DNA from: a bacterium
Lineage (GTDB): Bacteria > Patescibacteriota > Minisyncoccia > Phycocordibacterales > Phycocordibacteraceae
Length of the DNA: 7,192 nucleotides
Reading direction: 5' to 3'
Assembly (NCBI GenBank): GCA_021780575.1
Contig: JAJXYL010000047.1
Span: 1-7,192 of the forward strand
Shown: positions 1 to 6,292 of the stretch, piece after piece
How positions within the stretch are numbered: position 1 is the stretch's first letter
Layout of the letters: every line of letters begins with the position of its first letter
The notes under the pieces: generated by a model
Database searches by the model: none
What the model saw: only the letters and a program-made list of their open reading frames with translations
Told to the model about the DNA's origin: nothing
Translations under genes and position numbers: made by a program

Positions 1-1
1 G

Positions 2-472
2 AGAAATGAAGATCCTCTTATCGCGGAACAGGTCGCTATCGGTGCAATAAAGTATATGGTCTTGCGGCAGGCGCCTGGCTCGGACATCGTCTTCGACGAA
101 GAGAAGTCGCTTTCGCTCGAAGGCGATTCGGGGCCCTATTTGCAGTACGCGCTTGTGCGCGCAAGGTCGGTGCTCGCGAAAGCTTCTGGATATAGGCCAG
201 TAACTCAAGTTGCGCCAGCGGAGCCGACGCTTCTTGAGAGAAGCATCCTGCATTTTCCCGAGGTTGTGGCACGGGCCGCGCGCGAACTCGCGCCCAATCT
301 CCTGGTGAACTATCTCACCGAACTTGCGGGACAGTGGAATTCTTTTTATGCGAAAGAGCGGATTCTCGGCGGAGAGGATGAAGCGCACAAACTGTTCATT
401 GCGCGTGCTTTCGTGCAGACAATGAAGAACGGCCTGACTCTTCTCGGTATCCCCACGCCAGAGAGGATGTAA
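2..472 (+). CDS. argS: Arginyl-tRNA synthetase, C-terminal part (5' end outside window)
   Basis: This is the last 156 codons of a class I synthetase that charges tRNA-Arg in the cytoplasm; the frame is open from base 2 to the TAA at 470-472. The stretch around GPYLQYALVRARS (from base 131) is the conserved ArgRS segment that joins the catalytic core to the anticodon-binding helices. Before it, AIGAIKYMVL matches the helix following the KMSKS loop in this family. The remainder, from about base 230 to the end, is the all-helical DALR anticodon-binding domain, closing with the family-typical LLGIPTPERM terminus. The HIGH and KMSKS motifs lie upstream of the window, so total length and start cannot be judged. 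No frameshift is seen. A hairpin without a clear T-run follows the stop. Identification is firm from the motif order and the C-terminus. Confidence 0.96.
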   Translation, partial: RNEDPLIAEQVAIGAIKYMVLRQAPGSDIVFDEEKSLSLEGDSGPYLQYALVRARSVLAKASGYRPVTQVAPAEPTLLERSILHFPEVVARAARELAPNLLVNYLTELAGQWNSFYAKERILGGEDEAHKLFIARAFVQTMKNGLTLLGIPTPERM

Positions 473-480
473 GCGACCCA

Positions 481-518
481 CGCACAACTCCCTGTGCTTG
501 TTAACAGTGAGTTGCGCG
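481..518 (+). other. Imperfect hairpin downstream of argS
   Basis: The arms CGCACAACTC (481-490) and GAGTTGCGCG (509-518) pair over 10 positions with one A/C mismatch. After a 1x1 mismatch, CTGT (492-495) pairs with ACAG (504-507) inside, leaving an 8-nt loop. The structure lies 8 nt after the argS stop. No T-run follows the 3' arm (the next bases are GAGACTCCC), so it is not a canonical intrinsic terminator. It could be a weak terminator, an mRNA 3'-end stabiliser or a protein-binding palindrome. No folding energy was computed. Confidence 0.5.
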
Positions 519-581
519 GAGACTCCCAAGGCGCTACATTCCATCGCAGATGCACAATCCGGTGTGTCTGTAAAAAGAGAC

Positions 582-587
582 GGGAGG
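582..587 (+). promoter_or_regulatory. Shine-Dalgarno site of the small ORF
   Basis: GGGAGG sits 5 nt before the ATG at 593. It is the clearest purine-rich ribosome binding site in the window and the main reason to start the ORF at 593. The alternative in-frame GTG at 494 has no such site. Confidence 0.7.
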
Positions 588-592
588 ATTTA

Positions 593-856
593 ATGTCGAC
601 AAGAAAGAAGGACCGGAGAGCCATTCGCGCTGCAATTGTAAAAGCGGCCGCGAAAAGGCACGTATGCAAAGTGGAAGAGATATTTATTATCGCGATGCCG
701 GACGAATCCGATATCAAGGTGAATCTGAACAAGATTCCCGACGCGGTAATCAAACTCGCTCGGAAGATGATACAAGCCAAGCATCCCGCGCACCCACGGT
801 CGCGCATGACTCGGGAGCGTTACTATCGGGCGGCGCCCTATCTGAGCGTCTGCTGA
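593..856 (+). CDS. Small basic hypothetical protein (87 aa)
   Basis: I do not recognise this protein. It is 87 aa, strongly basic and probably cytoplasmic. Residues 1-9 are nearly all charged (MSTRKKDRR). Residues 10-30 could form an amphipathic helix, followed by a hydrophobic patch FIIAMP (31-36). Residues 47-62 look like a second helix (IPDAVIKLARKMIQAK), and the tail is rich in Arg, His and Tyr. There is no signal peptide or transmembrane segment. Two cysteines (25 and 87) do not make a zinc knuckle. The composition would suit nucleic-acid or ribosome binding, but that is only inference. Support for a real gene is the GGGAGG site 5 nt before the ATG and an intrinsic terminator starting 5 nt after the TGA (854-856), which gives it the outline of a complete short transcription unit. 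The frame is open upstream to a GTG at 494, but that start lacks a ribosome binding site and would fall inside the hairpin at 481-518. Confidence 0.6.
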   Translation: MSTRKKDRRAIRAAIVKAAAKRHVCKVEEIFIIAMPDESDIKVNLNKIPDAVIKLARKMIQAKHPAHPRSRMTRERYYRAAPYLSVC

Positions 857-861
857 GCAAC

Positions 862-900
862 AACGGCTACAGGAGCATATCCTGTAGCCGTTTCCATTTT
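862..900 (+). terminator. Intrinsic terminator between the small ORF and ileS
   Basis: The arms AACGGCTACAGGA (862-874) and TCCTGTAGCCGTT (880-892) form a perfect 13-bp stem with a 5-nt GCATA loop. A T-rich, interrupted tract follows (TTTCCATTTT, 891-900). It begins 5 nt after the small ORF stop and ends 28 nt before the ileS ATG, so it should end upstream transcription and leave ileS to its own promoter. On the minus strand the stem is not followed by a T-run, so it looks one-directional. Confidence 0.85.
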
Positions 901-920
901 CCTCCAGTAAACGCTAGGAT
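891..920 (+). promoter_or_regulatory. Candidate ileS promoter
   Basis: TTTCCA (891-896) and TAGGAT (915-920) each match four of six positions of the sigma-70 -35 and -10 consensus, with an 18-nt spacer. A promoter is expected here because a terminator lies just upstream. With this -10 the transcript would start at about 927, essentially at the ATG (929), making the mRNA leaderless. The alternative reading is that AGGA (916-919), 9 nt before the ATG, is a Shine-Dalgarno site and the promoter lies elsewhere. The two readings exclude each other. Confidence 0.35.
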
Positions 921-928
921 ACTCAGAT

Positions 929-3751
929 ATGGCTGATGGCAGAGAGAAATCAGAGGCAGCGAAGCGCGAGGAGGCGACGCTCGCGTTCTGGGAGCGCGAA
1001 CACATTTTCGAGAAGTCGCTCGCCAAGAAGTCTCCCAAGGGAGAGTTCATATTTTATGAAGGCCCGCCGACGGCCAACGGTAAGCCCGGCATTCACCACC
1101 TTGAGGCGCGCGCCTTTAAGGACGCCATCCCCCGCTACAAAACGATGCGCGGCTATCGAGTGAACCGGCGCGCTGGTTGGGACACCCATGGTCTCCCGGT
1201 CGAGATTCAGGTCGAAAAGGAACTTGGCTTCAAAGGGAAGCCAGATATAGAGGCTTACGGAGTTGCTGCTTTCAATAAGAAGTGCCGTGAGAGCGTGTTT
1301 ACCTATATCGATCTCTGGGCGAAATTCACGAAACGTATCGGCTATTGGGTAGACGAAACAAAAGCATATTTCACCTTTGACAGCACATACATGGAGGTGG
1401 TCTGGTATCTCTTCGCACAGACAGCGAAGGAAGGGCGGCTCTATAAAGATTTTAAGGTCGTGCCGTGGTGTCCGCGCGATCAGACAGCACTCTCTTCGCA
1501 CGAACTCGCGCAAGGGTATGAAGATGTAAAAGATCTTACCATCACGGCAAAGTTCGAACTTGTTGATGAGCCCGGGACCTATCTCCTCGCGTGGACGACG
1601 ACACCTTGGACGCTTCCCGGGAACGTCGCCCTCGCCGTCGGGGAAGATATCGAATACTGGAAAATCCGTGTGAACGAAGGAGTTAATCATGGAACATTTA
1701 TTTTTGCCGCAAACAGAAAGGATAAGTTGTTTGAAGGAGTCGATTTCGATAATCTCGGCTCTATAAAGGGAAAAGACTTAGTTGGCAAAAAATACAAGCC
1801 CCTCTACGATTTTGCGAAGAATCTTGCGTCGGAGTCAGAGAAGCCGAAATTCGACAAAGCGTTTCAAGTGTATGCAGCAGACTTTGTCACGACCGAGGAT
1901 GGTACGGGCATCGTGCATACGGCGGTGATGTACGGACAGGAGGACTTCGAGCTCGGGAACAAGGTCGGGTTGCCAAAGGTACACCTCGTGAATCCGGGAG
2001 GGAAGTTTATTGACGGAACCAATTTTCTCGCGGGCCACTCTGTCGTTGAAGAAGAAACGTCCGTCGAGATATTGAAAGATTTACAGTCGCGCGGTTTGCT
2101 TTTCAAAAAAGAGTCATACACGCACACCTACCCATTTTGCTGGCGCTGCAAGACGCGGCTCATCTACTATGCGCGCGACTCTTGGTACATCCGCATGGAT
2201 GACCTGCGTGAGAAGCTCGTCGCCGAGAACAAGAAGGTACACTGGGAGCCCTCATATATCCGCGACGGTCGCATGGGTGAATGGCTCGCAAATGCGAAAG
2301 ACTGGGCTGTGAGCCGCGAACGGTACTGGGGCACGCCGCTACCGGTGTGGCAGAGCGCGGACAGGAGCGAGCAGCTCGTCATCGGTTCAATTGACGAACT
2401 ACAAGCACACCTGAAGCCAGGTACTGAATTACCGAAGAATGAACAAGGCGAACTTGATTTACACCGGCCATATGTCGATGACGTCATCCTGGTTTCTGGG
2501 AAGGGAACAGAACTGCGGAGAGTAAAAGAGGTGATGGATGTGTGGTTCGACTCTGGTGCGATGCCGTTTGCACAGGCGGCAAAAGAGAAAGGGAGTGAAT
2601 CACTCAGCTCTTTTCTGAAAAGAATTTCGTACCCGGCCGACTTTATCAGTGAGGCTATCGACCAGACGCGCGGCTGGTTTTACACGCTCCTTGCGGTAGG
2701 AACGCTTGCGGGGCGCGGAGCAGCGTATAAAAACGCTATTTCGCTCGGACACCTGCTCGACGCTGAGGGACAGAAGATGAGTAAGTCAAAAGGGAATGTC
2801 GTGGATCCGTGGGTAGAGATGGAAAAATGGGGTGTCGACGCGCTGCGGTTCTGGATGTACAGCGTGACGCAGCCGGGCGACTCGAAGAACTTTGACGAGA
2901 AGACCGTGAAAGAAGCAGCAAGAATCCTGTCTTGGCTCGAGAACAGCGCGAATTTCTATGAATTATTTAAAGACGGCATAAAAACAGATCGGCACAGCAC
3001 GATGCTTGAAAGCTGGATACAGGCGCGCGTGGGGCAAACCATTGAAGAGGTGACGAACGCCATGGATGACTACCGACCTTTTGAGGCGACGCGGGCGATA
3101 AGCGGACTTTTTGAGGATCTCTCACAGTGGTACGTCCGACGCATTCGAGATCGTGCGCGCGAGGGCGATGCCGCTGCAATCGAGACATTACGCGAGACCC
3201 TCTACACTTGCGCGCTTCTTATAGCGCCATTTGCGCCATTTCTTGCAGAAGCAGTGTATGCGAAGGTAAGGCAAGACAGCGATCCAGAAAGCGTGCATCT
3301 CGCCGAGTGGCCGGAGGCGCCTAAGGAATGGAGGTTGTTTAGTGGAAATAATAAAGACGAGAAACTTATTGCCGATATGGCACGCGTGCGTGCGCTCGCA
3401 TCGGAAGCGCTGCAGCTGCGACAAAAGGCGGGAATTAAAGTGCGCCAGCCGCTTGCCACACTCACTGTCCCAATAAAACTTACAGACGAACTTGCAGAAA
3501 TTTTGGCTGAAGAAGTGAATGTCAAAAGAGTGATTGCCGGTAAAGCGCTTTCGCTCGACATAGTGCTTACTCCCGAGCTCGTTAAGGAAGGCGATGAGCG
3601 GGAGTTTGCGCGATCGGTTGCTGAAGCACGCAAGGCAGAGGGGTTCTCTCCGCACGACAGCGTGCGCGCAGAGACCCGCGCGGAAGGGAAATATTCGGCC
3701 ACGCTCTCGACCGGCACCACGCGTTTCGACCTCATTCGCGATGCGGCATAA
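929..3751 (+). CDS. ileS: Isoleucyl-tRNA synthetase, IleRS2-like with GXHH signature
   Basis: A complete 940-aa class I synthetase that charges tRNA-Ile and hydrolyses mischarged valine. Domains in order are: N-terminal Rossmann half with GPPTANG (45-51) and the HIGH-position motif GIHH (54-57); [11 protein letters not shown], diagnostic of IleRS; the CP1 editing insertion with the Thr-rich WTTTPWT (222-228) and [16 protein letters not shown] (325-340, candidate editing Asp 339); the metal-knuckle segments CPRD (181-184) and CWRC (404-407); the second Rossmann half with an intact KMSKS (616-620); and a helical anticodon-binding region including WYVRRIRDR and a C-terminal tail. Length suits the family. 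The ATG at 929 gives an N-terminus reaching [10 protein letters not shown] normally, with AGGA 9 nt upstream. The HXGH signature is swapped to GXHH and one of four expected Cys ligands is Asp; both features are discussed in the findings. The 3' end overlaps recO by 11 nt. Confidence 0.98.
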   Translation: MADGREKSEAAKREEATLAFWEREHIFEKSLAKKSPKGEFIFYEGPPTANGKPGIHHLEARAFKDAIPRYKTMRGYRVNRRAGWDTHGLPVEIQVEKELGFKGKPDIEAYGVAAFNKKCRESVFTYIDLWAKFTKRIGYWVDETKAYFTFDSTYMEVVWYLFAQTAKEGRLYKDFKVVPWCPRDQTALSSHELAQGYEDVKDLTITAKFELVDEPGTYLLAWTTTPWTLPGNVALAVGEDIEYWKIRVNEGVNHGTFIFAANRKDKLFEGVDFDNLGSIKGKDLVGKKYKPLYDFAKNLASESEKPKFDKAFQVYAADFVTTEDGTGIVHTAVMYGQEDFELGNKVGLPKVHLVNPGGKFIDGTNFLAGHSVVEEETSVEILKDLQSRGLLFKKESYTHTYPFCWRCKTRLIYYARDSWYIRMDDLREKLVAENKKVHWEPSYIRDGRMGEWLANAKDWAVSRERYWGTPLPVWQSADRSEQLVIGSIDELQAHLKPGTELPKNEQGELDLHRPYVDDVILVSGKGTELRRVKEVMDVWFDSGAMPFAQAAKEKGSESLSSFLKRISYPADFISEAIDQTRGWFYTLLAVGTLAGRGAAYKNAISLGHLLDAEGQKMSKSKGNVVDPWVEMEKWGVDALRFWMYSVTQPGDSKNFDEKTVKEAARILSWLENSANFYELFKDGIKTDRHSTMLESWIQARVGQTIEEVTNAMDDYRPFEATRAISGLFEDLSQWYVRRIRDRAREGDAAAIETLRETLYTCALLIAPFAPFLAEAVYAKVRQDSDPESVHLAEWPEAPKEWRLFSGNNKDEKLIADMARVRALASEALQLRQKAGIKVRQPLATLTVPIKLTDELAEILAEEVNVKRVIAGKALSLDIVLTPELVKEGDEREFARSVAEARKAEGFSPHDSVRAETRAEGKYSATLSTGTTRFDLIRDAA

Positions 3752-4310
3752 GTACGAGACGCACGGTATTGTACTCGCCCGATCTCCGTTCGGAGAGGCA
3801 AACGCATTTATTACACTCCTGACGTCGGACCTCGGTCTGGTGCGTGCCCGAGCGCAAGGGCTGCGGCAATCGGGTGCGAAGCTATCCACCGCGCTGGTCA
3901 CCTTTGCCGAGAGCGAGATGGTGCTGGTGCACGGCAAGGAGGGGTGGAGGATTGCTGGCGCAGTCCTTGAAGAGAATTGGTTCGTGCGTCTCCAACATGC
4001 TCCGTCTCACGCGCGGGCGGCGCGAGTCTGTCATCTCCTCTTGCGTCTGGTCGCTGGTGAGACGCAAGAGCATATCCTCTTTCCTACCATCAAAGAGTTC
4101 TTCTGCGCGCTTGCCACGCTCCCCAACGATACCCATGAAGCCGCTGAAGTGCTCACGGCGCTCCGGATGCTTGCAGCACTCGGGCTAGATGCGGGGGATA
4201 TTCCAAATGGGGAGCCTGCATTCTCTCCGGAATTGCTCGCTTTGGTTGCAAAAGATCGCATGAAGTACATAGCGCGCATCAATCACGGCATTACTGCCTC
4301 CGGGCTTTGA
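3741..4310 (+). CDS. recO: DNA repair protein RecO (short form)
   Basis: RecO works with RecR (and RecF) to load RecA onto SSB-coated single-stranded DNA in recombinational repair. The 189-aa product opens with the RecO OB-fold: [23 protein letters not shown], then [18 protein letters not shown] and [22 protein letters not shown], about residues 5-78. A helical C-terminal region follows. Most RecO proteins are nearer 240 aa and many carry a four-Cys zinc site; here there are only two isolated cysteines (97 and 122) and no knuckle, so this is a reduced, zinc-free version. The ATG at 3741 lies inside the end of ileS (11-nt overlap) and has no clear Shine-Dalgarno site, which suggests translation coupled to ileS. 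The frame is open further upstream, to 3594, but the RecO-like sequence begins just after 3741. The TGA stop (4308-4310) is also part of the promoter of the next gene. Confidence 0.92.
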   Translation: MRHKYETHGIVLARSPFGEANAFITLLTSDLGLVRARAQGLRQSGAKLSTALVTFAESEMVLVHGKEGWRIAGAVLEENWFVRLQHAPSHARAARVCHLLLRLVAGETQEHILFPTIKEFFCALATLPNDTHEAAEVLTALRMLAALGLDAGDIPNGEPAFSPELLALVAKDRMKYIARINHGITASGL

Positions 4311-4316
4311 TATACT
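4308..4316 (+). promoter_or_regulatory. Extended -10 promoter element for the membrane protein
   Basis: TGATATACT is a full extended -10 (TGn followed by TATACT, five of six to TATAAT). No good -35 lies 17 nt upstream (TTACTG, 4291-4296, is poor), as is common for extended -10 promoters. Initiation about 7 nt after the hexamer falls at 4323-4324, on the ATG at 4324, so the transcript would be leaderless. The lack of any Shine-Dalgarno sequence in the 13 nt between recO and this ATG supports that. The TG of the element belongs to the recO stop codon. Confidence 0.62.
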
Positions 4317-4323
4317 ACCCCTG

Positions 4324-6207
4324 ATGCTATCGCGTCCCGAAGACGATATAAGCTCGCTTGAGAAGGCGCGCAAGCGCCTGTATGAGCAGGGAGTTTCCTC
4401 GCCTGCGTCTCGCCCACTCGCACGCTCGAAAGAGCGTTCGCTGCCTCACGCGTGGGAAGAAAATCCGCTTCAAAATATCCCGCATCCCGGGAAGCGGCAC
4501 GTGCGTCTTGCGAGCATATTCCTCATCATCGCCTTCATATTCTTCATTATTTCGCTTGGCGCCACTGGCTACTTCCTTTACTACGGCGGCAACAGCGTAT
4601 CGGTGGACAAAATAGCGGTCGATATACAAGGACCAACGACGATTGCCGGTGGCGATACGGTTCCTCTCTCGCTTGCTATCACCAATAAAAACCCGGTCGC
4701 GATAGAAAATGCGACCATAGAAATTGATTTTCCCAACGGCACCTTGAGCGCAAACGGTACCCTAACTCCGGATCCCCGTTACGTAGAGAATATCGGTACG
4801 ATTGCGAGCGGGGCAACGGTGACCCGCTCAATAAAGGCAATCATCTTCGGCGGGCAAGGGCAGGCGCTTCTGCTGCCCGTGTCTTTTTCGTACGGCACGA
4901 GCGGTTCCTCCACCACCTTCGTGAAGAAATCCTCGTATCCGCTGGCAATTTCTTCAACGCCGCTCTCAGTGTCTGTTGACGCACTTTCCGAGACTGTGTC
5001 GGGCAAGCCGCTGACCTTCACGCTCACCGTCCGCTCAAACGCCACTATTCCACTCAATAACGTCGTCCTTGCCAACGCGTTCCCCTTTGGTTTTACGGAA
5101 ACCAGTTCGTCGCTTCCGCTCGTCGGTTCTGAAATTTCCCTCGGCACGATGCAACCAGGCGCGGTCAAGACCGTAACAATTACGGGTACGCTCACCGGAC
5201 AGGACGGTGAACTGCGCGTTTTCCATTTCAGTGTCGGCACCGCGAAGTCACCGAGCGATCAGACACTGGCCATTTCATATATGACCCAAGATGCGCCGGT
5301 CACGATTGCCGCACCCTTCATTACCACGACGCTCGCGCTCAATGGCAATACGGGCCCCAATCTCGTCATCACCCCCGGAAACCATCAGAGCGTCATCGTC
5401 TCATATGCCAATACGCTTGCCACCAGCGTGACGGACGCAACCATCTCGATAGCACTATCGGGTTCCGCAATCGATTACAACAGCATACAAACGACGAGCG
5501 GTTTCTATAACTCCGCAGATCACACCATCATCTTTAGCAAGGACACCGATCCCTCGCTTGCGCAAATGGCGCCCGAAGCCTCCGGTGTCGGCGCGTTCAC
5601 TTTTGCAACCCTGCCATCGACGACGCTTATTCTCGCACCGACCATAACCTTTACGATCTCTGTATCCGGCACGCGCGTGGGGCAGACAAACGTGCCAGAA
5701 AACGTGACCGCATCGGTGAGCCAGAATGTGAAGGTCGCGACTGTCGCCACACTCATCGCTTCTGCACTCCACAGCTCAGGGCCCTTGAGCAACGACGGCC
5801 CCATCCCGCCGCGCGCCGGCCAAGCGACGACCTATACCATAGAGTGGAATGCCCAGGATAACGGGAGCACGATTGCCGGCGGCACTGTTTCGGCGACCTT
5901 GCCGAGCTATGTCTCGTATACCGGAAAGACGTCCGGCACAGGATCGTTCTCATACGACAGCACCTCGCGCACAGTCTCATGGGATATCGGTGATCTCGTC
6001 CAGGGTGCGAGCGCCCAGGGCGCCTTCCAGGTCTCGATAATCCCCTCAACTTCACAGCAGGGGAGCGTGCCTATGCTCACGAGCCCGGCAACCTTCTCCG
6101 GTTACGACCGCTTCGCGGGCGTGCAGGTAAACGCAACGGCAGATCCATCAACGACGGAAACGATCGGCGATCCGGGGTACGTGAGTTCAAACGCAACCGT
6201 GCAATAA
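4324..6207 (+). CDS. Single-pass membrane protein with four Ig/DUF11-like extracellular repeats
   Basis: A complete 627-aa protein of unknown function. Residues 1-60 are a charged, basic cytoplasmic tail with a helical stretch (SLEKARKRLYEQG, 11-23). Residues about 62-87 form one transmembrane helix (LASIFLIIAFIFF then GATGYFLYY). With the Arg/Lys/His-rich residues 57-61 on the inner side, the remaining 540 residues should face outside. That part is Thr/Ser/Val/Asn-rich, beta-like and free of cysteine. It appears to hold four Ig-like modules, about 95-205, 212-318, 325-470 and 478-605. Each starts with a Gly-rich turn before a beta strand (IAGGDTVPLSL, VSGKPLTFTLTV, TPGNHQSVIVSY, RAGQATTYTIEW), and most end in a short Gly/Ala turn such as IGTIASGATV, LGTMQPGAVKTV or IGDLVQGASAQG. 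The last module is closest to DUF11-type repeats. From memory, very similar proteins recur in Parcubacteria. Surface adhesion or envelope structure is plausible but unproven. There is no sortase motif, enzyme motif or C-terminal anchor. Start chosen for the upstream extended -10. Confidence 0.9.
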   Translation: MLSRPEDDISSLEKARKRLYEQGVSSPASRPLARSKERSLPHAWEENPLQNIPHPGKRHVRLASIFLIIAFIFFIISLGATGYFLYYGGNSVSVDKIAVDIQGPTTIAGGDTVPLSLAITNKNPVAIENATIEIDFPNGTLSANGTLTPDPRYVENIGTIASGATVTRSIKAIIFGGQGQALLLPVSFSYGTSGSSTTFVKKSSYPLAISSTPLSVSVDALSETVSGKPLTFTLTVRSNATIPLNNVVLANAFPFGFTETSSSLPLVGSEISLGTMQPGAVKTVTITGTLTGQDGELRVFHFSVGTAKSPSDQTLAISYMTQDAPVTIAAPFITTTLALNGNTGPNLVITPGNHQSVIVSYANTLATSVTDATISIALSGSAIDYNSIQTTSGFYNSADHTIIFSKDTDPSLAQMAPEASGVGAFTFATLPSTTLILAPTITFTISVSGTRVGQTNVPENVTASVSQNVKVATVATLIASALHSSGPLSNDGPIPPRAGQATTYTIEWNAQDNGSTIAGGTVSATLPSYVSYTGKTSGTGSFSYDSTSRTVSWDIGDLVQGASAQGAFQVSIIPSTSQQGSVPMLTSPATFSGYDRFAGVQVNATADPSTTETIGDPGYVSSNATVQ

Positions 6208-6253
6208 GCTCGCAAAGCCGGTCTCTCCCGCGCCCCTCCGCCTGGTAGTAATG

Positions 6254-6274
6254 CCTTGCGCCCAAGGGCTTTTT
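6254..6274 (+). terminator. Weak intrinsic terminator candidate before glyS
   Basis: CCTTG (6254-6258) and CAAGG (6263-6267) form a 5-bp stem with a CGCC loop, followed by GC and five T (6270-6274). A competing fold pairs GCC (6260-6262) with GGC (6267-6269). The T-run and position, 47 nt after the membrane-protein stop and 19 nt before glyS, are right, but the stem is short. Confidence 0.4.
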
Positions 6275-6285
6275 GCCGCACTCTG

Positions 6286-6291
6286 TAGAGT
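6286..6291 (+). promoter_or_regulatory. Possible -10 element of glyS
   Basis: TAGAGT matches four of six positions of TATAAT and ends one base before the ATG at 6293. No convincing -35 is visible. If it is a real -10, transcription would start near 6298, after the first ATG, and would favour the in-frame ATG at 6311 as the start. This is weak on its own and is listed because it bears on the start choice. Confidence 0.22.
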
Positions 6292-6292
6292 A

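Noticed and set aside
512..540. Possible promoter TTGCGC (512-517) / TACATT (535-540), 17-nt spacer
   Set aside because: The spacing is ideal but the hexamers match only three and four of six positions, and the -35 sits within the hairpin arm; it is too weak to list as a feature.
494..592. GTG start at 494 extending the small ORF by 33 codons
   Set aside because: It has no Shine-Dalgarno site and lies inside the loop of the 481-518 hairpin, whereas the ATG at 593 has GGGAGG at ideal spacing.
857..928. T-box or other tRNA-sensing leader upstream of ileS
   Set aside because: Only 72 nt separate the preceding stop from the ileS ATG, and the only structure is a simple perfect terminator hairpin. 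There is no room for a specifier loop or T-box antiterminator.
664..936. Plus-strand open frame overlapping the small ORF and the terminator
   Set aside because: It runs through the terminator hairpin, is out of frame with the better-supported ORF, and has no ribosome site or recognisable sequence.
950..1690. Long minus-strand open frame (246 codons) opposite ileS
   Set aside because: It lies wholly antisense to clearly conserved IleRS coding sequence, its translation shows no recognisable domain, and there is no ribosome site; it is a composition shadow.
3594..3740. N-terminal extension of RecO by 49 residues
   Set aside because: The extension overlaps ileS, is Arg-rich and unlike RecO, and the RecO OB-fold begins naturally just after the ATG at 3741.
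3188..3937. Minus-strand open frames (249 and 201 codons) opposite the ileS-recO junction
   Set aside because: They are antisense to the conserved IleRS C-terminus and RecO N-terminus, with low-complexity Ser/Arg/Ala-rich translations and no motifs.
4636..5886. DNA repeat: GATTGCCGG near 4640 and 5870 in the membrane protein gene
   Set aside because: The match is about ten bases and reflects the TIAGG residues shared by two modules; it is not a mobile or recombination repeat.
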